From positions 682,001 through 746,000 of the forward strand of contig NZ_JANFPI010000003.1 in NCBI RefSeq assembly GCF_026552795.1: 64,000 bases of DNA. The letters run 5' to 3'. The translations under genes were made by a program, and so were the position numbers. The notes under the pieces are model-generated. The model ran no database searches. It saw only the letters and a list, made by a program, of their open reading frames with translations, and was not told where the DNA came from. Source of the DNA: Ectorhizobium quercum. GTDB lineage: Bacteria > Pseudomonadota > Alphaproteobacteria > Rhizobiales > Rhizobiaceae. Positions 38,697 to 47,340 of this stretch are shown piece after piece (the first letter of the stretch is position 1; each line of letters opens with the position of its first letter).

Positions 38697-39263
38697 ATGA
38701 AGGTAGCGGAAGCGGATATCCTGATCGTGCCGGGCTATGGCGATTCCGGCGACGGCCACTGGCAGACCCGCTGGGAGCAGCGGCTGTCCACCGCGCGCCG
38801 GGTCGAGCAGGCCGACTGGAACAATCCCGTGCTCGACCACTGGACGGCGCGGATCGTCCGCGAAGTCTCCGTCGCCACGCGCCCGGTCGTCTTCATCGCC
38901 CATTCGCTCGGCGTGCCGAGCGTTCTGCACGCGTTGCCGAGGCTCGGCCCGAATATCGCCGGCGCCTTCTTCGTCGCCCCGCCGGATCTCTCAGACGCGT
39001 CGCGCATGCCGGAAGGGCTGACCGCCTTCGGCCCCTACCCGACCGAGCGCCTTCCCTTCCCGGCGATCACCATCGCCAGCCGCAACGATCCCTACTGCGC
39101 CTTCGAAACAGCCGAGCGCCTGACCGAAAGCTGGGGCTCGCTGCTGATCGATGCCGGCGAATCCGGTCATCTCAACACCGAATCCGGGCACGGCCCCTGG
39201 CCCGAAGGCACGATGGTCTTCGCCGAATTTCTCAGCCGCCTCCAGGCTCCCCTGCTCCATTGA
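38697..39263 (+). CDS. RBBP9/YdeN-family alpha/beta hydrolase
   Basis: 188 residues. The family pattern begins ILIVPGYGDSGDGHWQTRWE; the nucleophile serine is in FIAHSLGVPSV near residue 67, the acid in SRNDPYCAFE near 128 and the histidine in GESGHLNTESGHGPWPEG near 155. RBBP9-like serine hydrolases have unknown natural substrates. The gene lies after the purB terminator with GCAGGGAGCAGCC upstream of its ATG. Confidence 0.88.
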   Translation: MKVAEADILIVPGYGDSGDGHWQTRWEQRLSTARRVEQADWNNPVLDHWTARIVREVSVATRPVVFIAHSLGVPSVLHALPRLGPNIAGAFFVAPPDLSDASRMPEGLTAFGPYPTERLPFPAITIASRNDPYCAFETAERLTESWGSLLIDAGESGHLNTESGHGPWPEGTMVFAEFLSRLQAPLLH

Positions 39264-39406
39264 GCCTTTCTTCGCCGGTCCCGTTCACTTAAGGCGAAAT
39301 TAAGTCCATTCCTGTATTCGTCGTCCGATCTGCGCCGATGACGGCGCGCGTGGCATGATGCCTGCACATCGACGAATGAACCATTGCCTCTCACCGGATT
39401 ACGGGC

Positions 39407-41971
39407 ATGGAAGCAGGATTGCACACGACGACAATTTTCGCCGCTCTCGAAAACACTTCATCCGAAAGCCGCATGCCGGCGCAGGCGGACGATCTCGCCT
39501 GCCTGCCGTTCGCTGCCGCCCTGCTGGCTTCGGACGGAAATATTGTCGCATCGAACGCGCTTTTCAGGCAGGAGTGGTGCGCCGCCGCACCGGGCGCGGC
39601 CAATATCGCGGAAATCGTGGCTGACGAGGACCTGTCCCTGTTCGCCGCCGCCATCGTCGCCTTCATGCGGAACGAAGCATCCGGGCCGGCAACGCTCGAA
39701 TTGCGTTTCTCCACCGCCCCTGCCGGCCTCCGCAAGGGCCTTGCGGCGCTCGTCCCCCATGCGGAAACCGGCGTCGGCCGGCCCTTGTTCCTGCTGCAAA
39801 TCGCGGCACTCGACGTCCAATCCGCCCGGGAGGAAGCTCTCGCCGCGCTCGAGGAACGCTGGCGCAACGCTCTGACGGCATCCAAGCTCGGCGTCTGGGA
39901 TCACGATCTCAGGAGCAATGTCTTCAACTTCTCCGATCTCTGGTTGCAGATACGCGGCGTGACGTCCCCGGACGAAGTGATCCACAACCACAGCAGCTGG
40001 ATCGAGCAGATTCACCCGGACGACCGCGAGGCGACGCGTCATGCCGTCGAGCGCCAGAACCGCGGCGATCCCGATTATTCCGTGGTCCGCTACCGCGTCC
40101 GCCACAAGGACGGGCACTGGATCTGGATCGAATGCCGCGGCATGTGCGTCGAGTGGGACGAAAACGGCAATCCCGCCCGGACCACCGGCACCGATGCGGA
40201 CGTCACCAGCCGCAAGGACTGGGAAGACAACATGACCGCGATGTCGCAACGGCTGCACCTTGCGCTGGAAGTGTCGCGCATTGGCGTGTTCGAGGCCAAT
40301 TTCGCCAACGGCGAAACGACCTGGGACGACCGGATGTATTCGATCTACGGGGTGCCGCCCGGCACCGAAATCCGCGTCGGCACCGTGTGGGAAAGCATGC
40401 TGCACCCGCAGGACCGCGAGCGGGTGTTCAGGAAGGTGAATCAGCACCTTGACAGCCTGCTGCCTTTCTTCGACGAATTCCGCATCGTCCGCAAGGACGG
40501 CAGCATCGGCCACATCCGGTCAAGGGCGCTGCCGTTCGTCGATCCCGTGACCGGCCGCGGCAAGATCATCGGCGCCAACTGGGACGTCTCCGAAGACGTG
40601 GAAATGCAGAAACAGCTTCGCCAGGCACGCGACCTCGCCGAAGCGCGCAACGCCGAACTCGAGGCGGCCCGCGCCAGCATCGAATACAACGCCCTTCACG
40701 ATCACCTGACCGGCCTGCCGAACCGCCGCTATCTCGACCGGATACTCGACGACGCGGGCGAGAACGGCGACCTCTCCATCCTCCACATCGATCTCGACCG
40801 GTTCAAGCAGATCAACGATACGCAGGGGCACAGCGTCGGCGACGCGATGTTGCGGCACGTCGCAGGCGTTCTGGCCCGCTGCGTCGACACGGACGACTTC
40901 ATCGCCCGGATCGGCGGCGACGAGTTCGTCGTCATTGCCCAGACCGCGAACCGGCACCGGAACCTCGTATCGCTGGCCAGCCGCATCATCGACGAACTGC
41001 GCAAGCCCGTGACCGTCGACGGCCATACCTGCCGCATCGGCGCAAGCATCGGCATCGCCAGCCGCCGCGAAACCGGCCAGGATGCCCACGCGCTTCTCCA
41101 GAACGCGGACATCGCGCTCTACCACGCCAAGAATCGCGGTCGAAACCGCTATGAGGTCTTCTCCTCCTGCATGCAGGAGGAGATCGTCAATGCCAAGAAG
41201 CTGTCGGACGAAATCCTCCGGGCGCTCGATCACAACGAGTTCGTGCCGTATTACCAGTTCCAGTTCGACGCCAGGACGCTGGACATTTGCGGCGCCGAAA
41301 CGCTGGCGCGCTGGCAGCACCCGGAACACGGCATCCTGACGCCGGACCGCTTCCTGTCCATCGCCGAGGATCTGGACGCCGTTTCCACCATCGACGCACG
41401 GATCCTCGAACGGGCGCTGGCCGACTTCCGCGACTGGGAGCGGGCCGGGCTCGGCATTCCCAAGGTCTCCGTCAACGTTTCGGCCCGGCGCCTGCACGAC
41501 CCCGCCCTGCACCACACGGTGCGCCAGCTCGGCATCAAGCCGGCAACGGTCGCGTTCGAGCTGCTGGAATCGGTCTTCCTCGACAATTTCGACACGGTCG
41601 TCGCTGACAACCTGCGCAATCTCAAGGAACTGGGCATCGATATCGAAATCGACGATTTCGGCTCGGGCCATGCCTCGATCGTCAGCCTTGTGAAGCTTTC
41701 GCCCGCGACCCTGAAGATCGACCGCGAACTGATCATGCCGTTGCAGGATTCGCCGGAACAGCGCAGGCTCGTCGGCTCGATCATCGACATCGGACGCTCG
41801 CTGAACATCAGGGTCGTGGCGGAGGGCGTGGAAACGGCCCGGCATATCCGCATCCTGCGCGATCTCGGCTGCGATGCGTTGCAGGGTTACGCTCTGGCGC
41901 GCCCCATGCCCGCCACCGCCATTGCCGGCTTCATCGGCTCGGCCCGCTGGCGCACCGCCGACCGGGACTGA
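39407..41971 (+). CDS. PAS-PAS-GGDEF-EAL cyclic-di-GMP signalling protein
   Basis: 854 residues with no membrane helix, so cytoplasmic. After a poorly conserved N-terminus of about 140 residues come two PAS_3-type sensor domains at about 150-265 and 280-395 (IHPDDREATRHAVERQNRGD; LHPQDRERVFRKVNQHL), then a GGDEF domain with an intact GGDEF motif at about 503-507 and an EAL domain. EAL residues are largely preserved: ETLAR at about 631 in place of EALAR, NVSARRL, DDFGSGHAS near 749, LKIDRELI and QGYALARPMP. Both synthesis and breakdown of cyclic-di-GMP are possible. Ligand unknown. Its own promoter should lie in the 143 nt upstream. Confidence 0.93.
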   Translation: MEAGLHTTTIFAALENTSSESRMPAQADDLACLPFAAALLASDGNIVASNALFRQEWCAAAPGAANIAEIVADEDLSLFAAAIVAFMRNEASGPATLELRFSTAPAGLRKGLAALVPHAETGVGRPLFLLQIAALDVQSAREEALAALEERWRNALTASKLGVWDHDLRSNVFNFSDLWLQIRGVTSPDEVIHNHSSWIEQIHPDDREATRHAVERQNRGDPDYSVVRYRVRHKDGHWIWIECRGMCVEWDENGNPARTTGTDADVTSRKDWEDNMTAMSQRLHLALEVSRIGVFEANFANGETTWDDRMYSIYGVPPGTEIRVGTVWESMLHPQDRERVFRKVNQHLDSLLPFFDEFRIVRKDGSIGHIRSRALPFVDPVTGRGKIIGANWDVSEDVEMQKQLRQARDLAEARNAELEAARASIEYNALHDHLTGLPNRRYLDRILDDAGENGDLSILHIDLDRFKQINDTQGHSVGDAMLRHVAGVLARCVDTDDFIARIGGDEFVVIAQTANRHRNLVSLASRIIDELRKPVTVDGHTCRIGASIGIASRRETGQDAHALLQNADIALYHAKNRGRNRYEVFSSCMQEEIVNAKKLSDEILRALDHNEFVPYYQFQFDARTLDICGAETLARWQHPEHGILTPDRFLSIAEDLDAVSTIDARILERALADFRDWERAGLGIPKVSVNVSARRLHDPALHHTVRQLGIKPATVAFELLESVFLDNFDTVVADNLRNLKELGIDIEIDDFGSGHASIVSLVKLSPATLKIDRELIMPLQDSPEQRRLVGSIIDIGRSLNIRVVAEGVETARHIRILRDLGCDALQGYALARPMPATAIAGFIGSARWRTADRD

Positions 41972-41988
41972 GGACACGGGCAACGAAA

Positions 41989-42015
41989 AAGGCCGTGCGA
42001 CATGCGCACGGCCTT
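41989..42015 (-). terminator. terminator shared by the GGDEF-EAL and DUF1476 genes
   Basis: Eleven-base arms AAGGCCGTGCG and CGCACGGCCTT with loop ACATG. On the minus strand it is followed by TTTTT, so it is a classical terminator for the DUF1476 gene; on the plus strand it lies 18 nt after the GGDEF-EAL stop and lacks a long U-run. Confidence 0.85.
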
Positions 42016-42058
42016 CACGATTTCAGGAGCGTTCCGCGAACACCCCGGGGGCGGCAGA

Positions 42059-42373
42059 TCAGCTCTGGCTGAGCTGATCGACGGCTTCGCCCAGGAAGTC
42101 GATCATCCTGGCGCGCAGTTCCTCGTCGCTGATCTTCACGCCGGCGGCGTCGAGATCGGCGCGAACCTTGCGGAACACGTCGTTGTCGCCGGCTTCGGCA
42201 AAATCGGCGACAACGACCTCCTTGGCATAGGCCTCCGCGTCCTCCTTGCCGATCAGGCCCGCGACCCACAGGCCCAGAAGCTTGTTGCGGCGAGCTTCCG
42301 CCTTGAACTTCAGTTCCTGATCGTGGGCGAACTTGTTCTCAAAGGCCTTCTCGCGATCGTTCAAACCGCTCAT
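42059..42373 (-). CDS. F1-ATPase inhibitor subunit zeta (DUF1476)
   Basis: 104 residues matching the zeta subunit that blocks ATP hydrolysis by the F1 part of alphaproteobacterial ATP synthase. The N-terminal inhibitory segment is present: MSGLNDREKAFENKFAHDQE, then LKFKAEARRNKLLGLWVAGL, and the four-helix core ends in KVRADLDAAGVKISDEEL. The start at 42373 has GGGAG 8 nt upstream; longer in-frame starts add unconserved residues. A second divergent paralog lies just upstream on the same strand. Confidence 0.93.
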   Translation of the reverse strand: MSGLNDREKAFENKFAHDQELKFKAEARRNKLLGLWVAGLIGKEDAEAYAKEVVVADFAEAGDNDVFRKVRADLDAAGVKISDEELRARMIDFLGEAVDQLSQS

Positions 42374-42566
42374 CTGGCGTCTCCCTGTTCGGTCGGTTTC
42401 GAATTTCTGAGCCACCATTAATCAAAAGCATGCTGAAAGTGCAATGCGCAGTTTGGCTATTCCGTCCTCAAATTCCGGTCAACCGCACCGTTACCGCGGC
42501 AAATGAAAGCCTCTGGAACCGCTCGGTCACAGAGGCTCGTCCGGAAGCTTGTCATGACCGAAGACG

Positions 42567-42875
42567 TCAGGCCCTGCGCAATTCCGCAAGCACCTCGAGC
42601 AGCATGGCGCTCATCCTGGCATGAATGTCTTCATCGCTGACCTTGATACCAGCAGCATCGAAATCGCGGCGCACATGGGCGAATTCGCCATTGCGGCGCT
42701 CGAGGCCACTCAGCACCACCGCATCGGCATAGGCTTCCACATCCGCCTTGCCGAGAACCTCGCCGGCCCATTGGCCAAAGCGCTTGTTGCGGCGCGCACT
42801 GGCGAGAAATTCCTGTTTTTCGTCCAGCGCATAGCCCATCTCATGCGCGTCGGCGCGAAGTTTCAAAGCGTTCAT
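42567..42875 (-). CDS. second DUF1476 paralog, divergent N-terminus
   Basis: 102 residues. The core is plainly homologous to the gene at 42059-42373: ARRNKRFGQWAGEVLGKADV, EAYADAVV and VRRDFDAAGIKVSDEDIHAR. The inhibitory N-terminus is not conserved: MNALKLRADAHEMGYALDEK replaces the FENKFAHD segment, so it may not inhibit F1 in the same way. About 190 nt separate the two genes, which run in the same direction. It might be a modulator or an alternative zeta, or a decaying duplicate; the frame is intact, which argues against decay. Confidence 0.85.
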   Translation of the reverse strand: MNALKLRADAHEMGYALDEKQEFLASARRNKRFGQWAGEVLGKADVEAYADAVVLSGLERRNGEFAHVRRDFDAAGIKVSDEDIHARMSAMLLEVLAELRRA

Positions 42876-43139
42876 GTGTCGTCCCTGCCTGTTCCATCGT
42901 TACCGGCCGTGCGTTGCGAACCGTGATCGGATTGATAGCGGGAAAAATTTGAAATTCGGTGTAGTGTGTGAGTGAACGATTCCTCAATGGCAAAAGGCAG
43001 GAATTCGGACCGCACGCGCAGGCAGATGGCCTCATCACGGGACAGGGCGATTGTGAAATCCGTTCTTTTCCGTTAAGGGGACCGCAAAGACTATCCGATC
43101 TGCGCCGGCCCGCCGGCGCCAAACACGAGAACGAACGAT

Positions 43140-43904
43140 ATGAACCGTCGCCGCCGCATTTACGAAGGCAAGGCCAAGATCCTCTATGAAGGACCGGAGC
43201 CGGGCACGCTGATCCAGTTCTTCAAGGACGATGCGACCGCCTTCAACAAGAAGAAGCACGCCGTCATCGACGGCAAGGGCGTGCTGAACAACCGCATTTC
43301 CGAATATATCTTCACCCATCTGAACAAGATCGGCATCCCGACGCATTTCATCCGCCGGCTGAACATGCGCGAGCAGCTGATTCGCGAAGTCGAGATGATC
43401 CCGCTGGAGATCGTGGTGCGCAACGTCGCCGCCGGCTCGCTGTCCGAACGCCTCGGCATCGAGGAGGGTGTCGTCCTTCCCCGCTCGATCATCGAGTTCT
43501 ACTACAAGTCGGACGCGCTCAGCGACCCGATGGTCTCGGAAGAGCATATCACCGCCTTCGGCTGGGCGAACCCAGCCGAACTCGACGACATGATGGCGCT
43601 CGCCATCCGCGTCAACGACTTCCTGTCCGGCCTCTTCCTCGGCGTCGGCATCCAGCTCGTCGACTTCAAGATCGAGTGCGGCCGCCTCTACGAGGGCGAC
43701 ATGATGCGCATCATCCTCGCCGACGAGATTTCGCCCGACAGTTGCCGCCTGTGGGATATCGAAACCCACGAGAAGATGGACAAGGACCGTTTCCGCCGCG
43801 ACATGGGCGGCCTGCTCGAAGCCTATTCGGAAGTGGCCCGCCGCCTCGGCATCATCAATGAGAACGAACCGATCCGCGGCACGGGTCCGGTTCTCGTCAA
43901 GTAA
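43140..43904 (+). CDS. purC: phosphoribosylaminoimidazole-succinocarboxamide synthase
   Basis: Makes SAICAR from CAIR and aspartate. 254 residues: [58 protein letters not shown] and [12 protein letters not shown] mark the family. It heads purC-purS-purQ, with purS starting 20 nt after the stop. The region of about 264 nt upstream, shared with the divergent DUF1476 paralog, holds the promoter; no PurR-type site was recognised. Confidence 0.98.
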   Translation: MNRRRRIYEGKAKILYEGPEPGTLIQFFKDDATAFNKKKHAVIDGKGVLNNRISEYIFTHLNKIGIPTHFIRRLNMREQLIREVEMIPLEIVVRNVAAGSLSERLGIEEGVVLPRSIIEFYYKSDALSDPMVSEEHITAFGWANPAELDDMMALAIRVNDFLSGLFLGVGIQLVDFKIECGRLYEGDMMRIILADEISPDSCRLWDIETHEKMDKDRFRRDMGGLLEAYSEVARRLGIINENEPIRGTGPVLVK

Positions 43905-43924
43905 TTCGAAGAGGCTTGAAGACA

Positions 43925-44167
43925 GTGATCAAGGCACGCGTCACCGTAACGCTCAAGAACGGCGTTCTCGACCCGCAGGGCAAGGCCATCGAGGGTGCGC
44001 TCGGCGCGCTCGGCTTCGATGGCGTCGGCCATGTGCGTCAGGGCAAGGTCTTCGACCTCGAACTGGAAGGCGCGGACAAGGCCAAGGCCGAATCCGACCT
44101 GAAGGCCATGTGCGAAAAGCTGCTCGCCAACACCGTCATCGAGAACTACTCGATCGCCATCCTCTGA
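43925..44167 (+). CDS. purS: phosphoribosylformylglycinamidine synthase subunit PurS
   Basis: Small subunit bridging PurQ and PurL in the three-part FGAM synthase. 80 residues starting from GTG 43925 (MIKARVTVTLKNGVLDPQG), the length expected. The GTG was preferred to a TTG 9 nt upstream because AGAGG at 43910 is spaced 10 nt from GTG but nearly touches the TTG. The family strings VLDPQGKAIEGALGALGF and GKVFDLEL are visible. Confidence 0.95.
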   Translation: MIKARVTVTLKNGVLDPQGKAIEGALGALGFDGVGHVRQGKVFDLELEGADKAKAESDLKAMCEKLLANTVIENYSIAIL

Positions 44168-44185
44168 CCGCAGGGAACCGCCGCC

Positions 44186-44857
44186 ATGAAATCCGCCGTC
44201 GTCCAGCTTCCCGGCCTCAATCGCGACCGCGACATGATCGCGGCGCTCACCAAGATTTCCGGCACGGCGCCGATCACCGTCTGGCAGACGGAAACGGATT
44301 TGCCGGATGTCGACCTGATCGTCATTCCGGGCGGCTTTTCCTACGGCGATTACCTGCGGTGCGGCGCCATCGCCGCCCGCATGCCCGTCATGCAGGCCGT
44401 GAAACAGGCGGCGGACAAGGGCGTCAAGGTTCTGGGCGTCTGCAACGGCTTCCAGATCCTGCTCGAGGCAGGTCTCCTGCCCGGCGCGCTGATGCGCAAT
44501 GCCTCGCTCAAGTTCGTCTGCCGCGAGATCAAGCTGTCGGTCGCCAATGCCGCGACGGATTTCACCCGCGCCTATGCCGAGGGCCAGATCATCCGCTGCC
44601 CGGTCGCCCATCACGACGGCAATTTCTTCGCCGACGCCGATACGCTCGCCCGGATCGAGGGCAACGGCCAGGTCGTCTTCCGCTATGCCGAAGGCACCAA
44701 TCCGAACGGTTCGATCAACGACATTGCCGGTGTCCTCAACGAGAAGGGCAATGTGCTCGGCATGATGCCGCATCCGGAAAACCTCATCGAAGCCGCCCAC
44801 GGCGGCAATGACGGCCGCGGCATCTTCGCATCCGCGCTCGACGTGATCGCCGCCTGA
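44186..44857 (+). CDS. purQ: phosphoribosylformylglycinamidine synthase subunit PurQ
   Basis: Class I glutaminase that supplies ammonia to PurL. 223 residues. The nucleophile cysteine is in [16 protein letters not shown] near residue 86; the catalytic His and Glu are in [15 protein letters not shown] near residue 195. Upstream [18 protein letters not shown] motif ([20 protein letters not shown]) is present. It starts 18 nt after purS. Confidence 0.98.
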   Translation: MKSAVVQLPGLNRDRDMIAALTKISGTAPITVWQTETDLPDVDLIVIPGGFSYGDYLRCGAIAARMPVMQAVKQAADKGVKVLGVCNGFQILLEAGLLPGALMRNASLKFVCREIKLSVANAATDFTRAYAEGQIIRCPVAHHDGNFFADADTLARIEGNGQVVFRYAEGTNPNGSINDIAGVLNEKGNVLGMMPHPENLIEAAHGGNDGRGIFASALDVIAA

Positions 44858-44901
44858 TCGTCGGGCGGCACGCGCACTCCCGCTTCACCGGATACGCCCC
44901 C

Positions 44902-45309
44902 ATGCGCCTCGACCGCACATCCTTCATCCTGTCGGCCGCCGCCATCGCCGCTGCCGCGCTGCTTTTGTCCGGCTGTCAATCCAAACGCCCGTCACCTCAG
45001 CCCGCCGCCGGCCGGGCAGCGCTGCCGACGATGGAGCGTGTGGCGCTCGGCGCCAATGCCTGCTGGTTCAAGTCGGGCGACGCCGCCTTCCGCCCCTACA
45101 AGCTGGCGCCGGAACTCAATTCCTTCTCCGGCCGGCCGCGCATTCTCGTCGTCCCGGCCCGCAGCCCGGAAGCGCGCCCGCTCCTGGTCGTCGAAGCCGA
45201 AGGCAATCCGGCGCGCGTGTCGACCTACGGCCCGCTGATGAACGAGGCATCCGCAGGCCGCATCACGGCGGACGTCAACCGCTGGGCCGGCGGCGCCAGG
45301 GGCTGCTGA
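44902..45309 (+). CDS. predicted lipoprotein of unknown function
   Basis: 135 residues with a signal peptide ending in a lipobox (ALLLSGCQSK, lipid cysteine near residue 25). Mature part carries ALGANACWFKSGDAAFRPYK and two more cysteines including the C-terminal residue (GGARGC), which could pair in the periplasm. No family recognised. It follows purQ by 44 nt on the same strand and may be on the same transcript, but a functional link to purines is doubtful. Confidence 0.8.
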   Translation: MRLDRTSFILSAAAIAAAALLLSGCQSKRPSPQPAAGRAALPTMERVALGANACWFKSGDAAFRPYKLAPELNSFSGRPRILVVPARSPEARPLLVVEAEGNPARVSTYGPLMNEASAGRITADVNRWAGGARGC

Positions 45310-45314
45310 AAAGG

Positions 45315-45353
45315 AAAAATCCCGCCTCAGCCGGTTGGGATGGCCGGGCGGGA
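45315..45353 (-). terminator. candidate terminator of the DUF1127 gene
   Basis: Read on the minus strand, TCCCGCC and GGCGGGA enclose about 20 nt and are followed by TTTTT. It lies about 105 nt after the DUF1127 stop and just beyond the convergent lipoprotein gene. Confidence 0.5.
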
Positions 45354-45458
45354 CGTGCCGGCACGCATGTCCGGCGAAAGGCTGAAAGCGGCAATCCGCA
45401 TCGCATCCGCAGAAAGTGGGGGCCCTGCGAAAGCGATCCGGATTGCCGCTTCCGCACC

Positions 45459-45752
45459 CTATCTCAATTCCTGAAAGACGGTCCGCCGGACGTGGCCGCC
45501 CACTTTTTCCCGGGTCAGTCCCACGTCTCGAAGCTGCTCGTCCGAAAGCTCGCGCAGCACCGCCCGGCCATGACGCTTGAACGCCCATGCCCGCCATGCG
45601 GCATAAAGCCGCGACAGCAGCGTCCGGTTGTGCTCGAACCGCAAGGGCCGCGGATCGAGCATGTCGCCCGACTGGCGCGAGAAACTCTCCCGCGCATAAC
45701 CGTCCGGATAAATTGTATCGATTGTCGAGAGATATTGATCTATTTTCCGCAT
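45459..45752 (-). CDS. DUF1127 domain protein
   Basis: 97 residues. The C-terminal 40 residues form the arginine-rich DUF1127 domain: WRAWAFKRHGRAVLRELSDE followed by QLRDVGLTREKV. The 50-residue N-terminal extension is unconserved. DUF1127 proteins are abundant small proteins in rhizobia, tied in some cases to nutrient starvation and RNA binding. Chosen start is ATG at 45752 (MRKIDQYL); a TTG seven codons upstream is possible. It is divergently paired with a MocR-type regulator, so it is a candidate target of that regulator. Confidence 0.82.
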   Translation of the reverse strand: MRKIDQYLSTIDTIYPDGYARESFSRQSGDMLDPRPLRFEHNRTLLSRLYAAWRAWAFKRHGRAVLRELSDEQLRDVGLTREKVGGHVRRTVFQELR

Positions 45753-45760
45753 AACCACAC

Positions 45761-45829
45761 CAATTTGTACCAATTGAACCTGATATTGTCTCTATCATTG
45801 ACATATTGATTTGGGCAATTTACAAATTG
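45761..45829. promoter_or_regulatory. inverted-repeat operator and promoter between DUF1127 and MocR-type genes
   Basis: CAATTTGTA at 45761-45769 and its inverse TACAAATTG at 45821-45829 lie 51 nt apart. The first is part of a small palindrome, CAATT then AATTG. TTGACA at 45798-45803 and TACAAA at 45821-45826, spaced by 17 nt, form a promoter for the regulator; the -10 box is inside the second repeat. Transcription would start around 45833, next to the start codon. Binding by the regulator itself is inference. Confidence 0.5.
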
Positions 45830-45834
45830 TCGCC

Positions 45835-47253
45835 ATGACAAATTGGCTTCCGAACATTTCCGAGGGCAATGGCCCGCTTTATCTCCGTCTTGCCAATGCG
45901 ATCGAGACAGCCATTTCCGGCGGCGACCTGCCGGCGGGCGCGAAACTGCCGCCGCAACGCAATCTGGCCTACGATCTCGGCGTGACGATCGGCACCATCA
46001 GCCGCGCCTATGCGGCCGTCCACGAACGTGGCCTCGTCAGCGGCGAGGTCGGGCGCGGCACCTATGTCAACGACCGCAAGACGCCCGTTCCGGCGGAAAA
46101 CTACGATCCGGTGGTCGCCTCCCTCGGCGGCACACGGGCGGCCTCCGTTTCCGACGGCCAGCACCGCTTCGACACGACGGCGGCGCCGGATGTCGGCCAG
46201 AGCGTCGTTCTGGAACGCTTCATCTCTGAAATCGCCCGCGAACGGCCGCTCGACATCGTCAATTATTCCCGCGTCTTTCCCGATCACTGGTTCGAGGCGG
46301 GCGTCGCCTGGCTTTCGAGCAACCGCTGGTCGCCCGAGGCGGAAAGCATCGTGCCGACGCTCGGGGCCCATGCCGCGATCATGAGCGTGATCACCGCGAT
46401 GACGGCGCCCGGCGACAAGATCGTTTTCGAGAACATCACCTATTCGCAGGTCAGCCGGAGCGTGACGCTGGCGGGTCGTCGGATCGCCATTGCCGATACG
46501 GACGCGAACGGCATCGTGCCGGAGGATTTCGAGAAGGTCTGCGCGCAACAGCATCCGAAAATCGTGTTCCTGATGCCCTCGGCGCAGAATCCCACCTGCT
46601 CCATCCTCCCGCTCGAGCGCCGCCGCGCGATTGCCGACATCGCCCGGCGCTACAATGTCCACATCATCGAGGACAATCTTTACGGAGCGATGCGCAACGA
46701 CGATCTTCCCATGATCGCCGAACTGGCGCCGGATATCACCTTCGTCATCGGCGGGCTGTCGAAATCCGTGGCGGCGGGCATTCGCGGCGGCTGGGTCGCC
46801 TGCCCGCCCCATTTCGCGTCGCGGGTCCGCATCGCCCACCGCCTGATCACCGGCGGGCAGCCGTTCCTTCTGGCCGAACTTTGCGCGCGGCTGGTCGTGA
46901 GCGGCGAGGCGATGCGGATCAGGAACCGCTGCATCGCCGAGATCACTGCACGAGAGGCGATGATCCGGCAGATTTTGGCGGGATACGAATTCGAATCGCG
47001 TCCGTCGATTCCGTTCCTGTGGCTAAAACTGCCCGAGCCCTGGCTGTCCGGCACGTTCCGCATCGCGGCATTGCAGGAAGGCGTGCTCGTGGACGACGAG
47101 GACGAGTTCAAGCCGGGCCGCACCGACAAGGTGTTCCACCGCATCAGGATCGGCTTCTCGACGCCCGCGACGCGCGAGGAGCTTTCCGACGGACTTGCGA
47201 TCCTGCGCCGGCTTCTGGATAACGGCGAAACGTGCTATGATAGCATGGCATGA
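45835..47253 (+). CDS. MocR-type GntR/aminotransferase-like transcriptional regulator
   Basis: 472 residues. The N-terminal wHTH (GntR) domain at about 10-85 reads LYLRLANAIETAISGGDLPA, KLPPQRNLAYDLGVTIGTIS and RAYAAVHERGLVSGEVGRGT. A fold type I aminotransferase-like domain follows, with the PLP lysine in GGLSKSVAAGIRGGWV near residue 310. Such proteins sense PLP-bound ligands such as amino acids or amines. The start at 45835 (MTNWLPNIS) lacks any Shine-Dalgarno site and falls almost on the predicted transcription start, so the mRNA may be leaderless. Effector and targets unknown; the divergent DUF1127 gene is the likeliest target. Confidence 0.92.
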   Translation: MTNWLPNISEGNGPLYLRLANAIETAISGGDLPAGAKLPPQRNLAYDLGVTIGTISRAYAAVHERGLVSGEVGRGTYVNDRKTPVPAENYDPVVASLGGTRAASVSDGQHRFDTTAAPDVGQSVVLERFISEIARERPLDIVNYSRVFPDHWFEAGVAWLSSNRWSPEAESIVPTLGAHAAIMSVITAMTAPGDKIVFENITYSQVSRSVTLAGRRIAIADTDANGIVPEDFEKVCAQQHPKIVFLMPSAQNPTCSILPLERRRAIADIARRYNVHIIEDNLYGAMRNDDLPMIAELAPDITFVIGGLSKSVAAGIRGGWVACPPHFASRVRIAHRLITGGQPFLLAELCARLVVSGEAMRIRNRCIAEITAREAMIRQILAGYEFESRPSIPFLWLKLPEPWLSGTFRIAALQEGVLVDDEDEFKPGRTDKVFHRIRIGFSTPATREELSDGLAILRRLLDNGETCYDSMA

Positions 47254-47340
47254 GCCGCATTTTCCTGTCGCGCTGACGCATCACTTGGGGTAAAGAGAGC
47301 GCAAACTTTTTCCCCTTGTGCCACGGATACGCCAAGCCCC

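Noticed and set aside
45811..45834. TTG at 45811 as the MocR-type regulator start
   Set aside because: It lies between the -35 and -10 boxes of the predicted promoter and would add eight unconserved residues; ATG at 45835 matches the family N-terminus.
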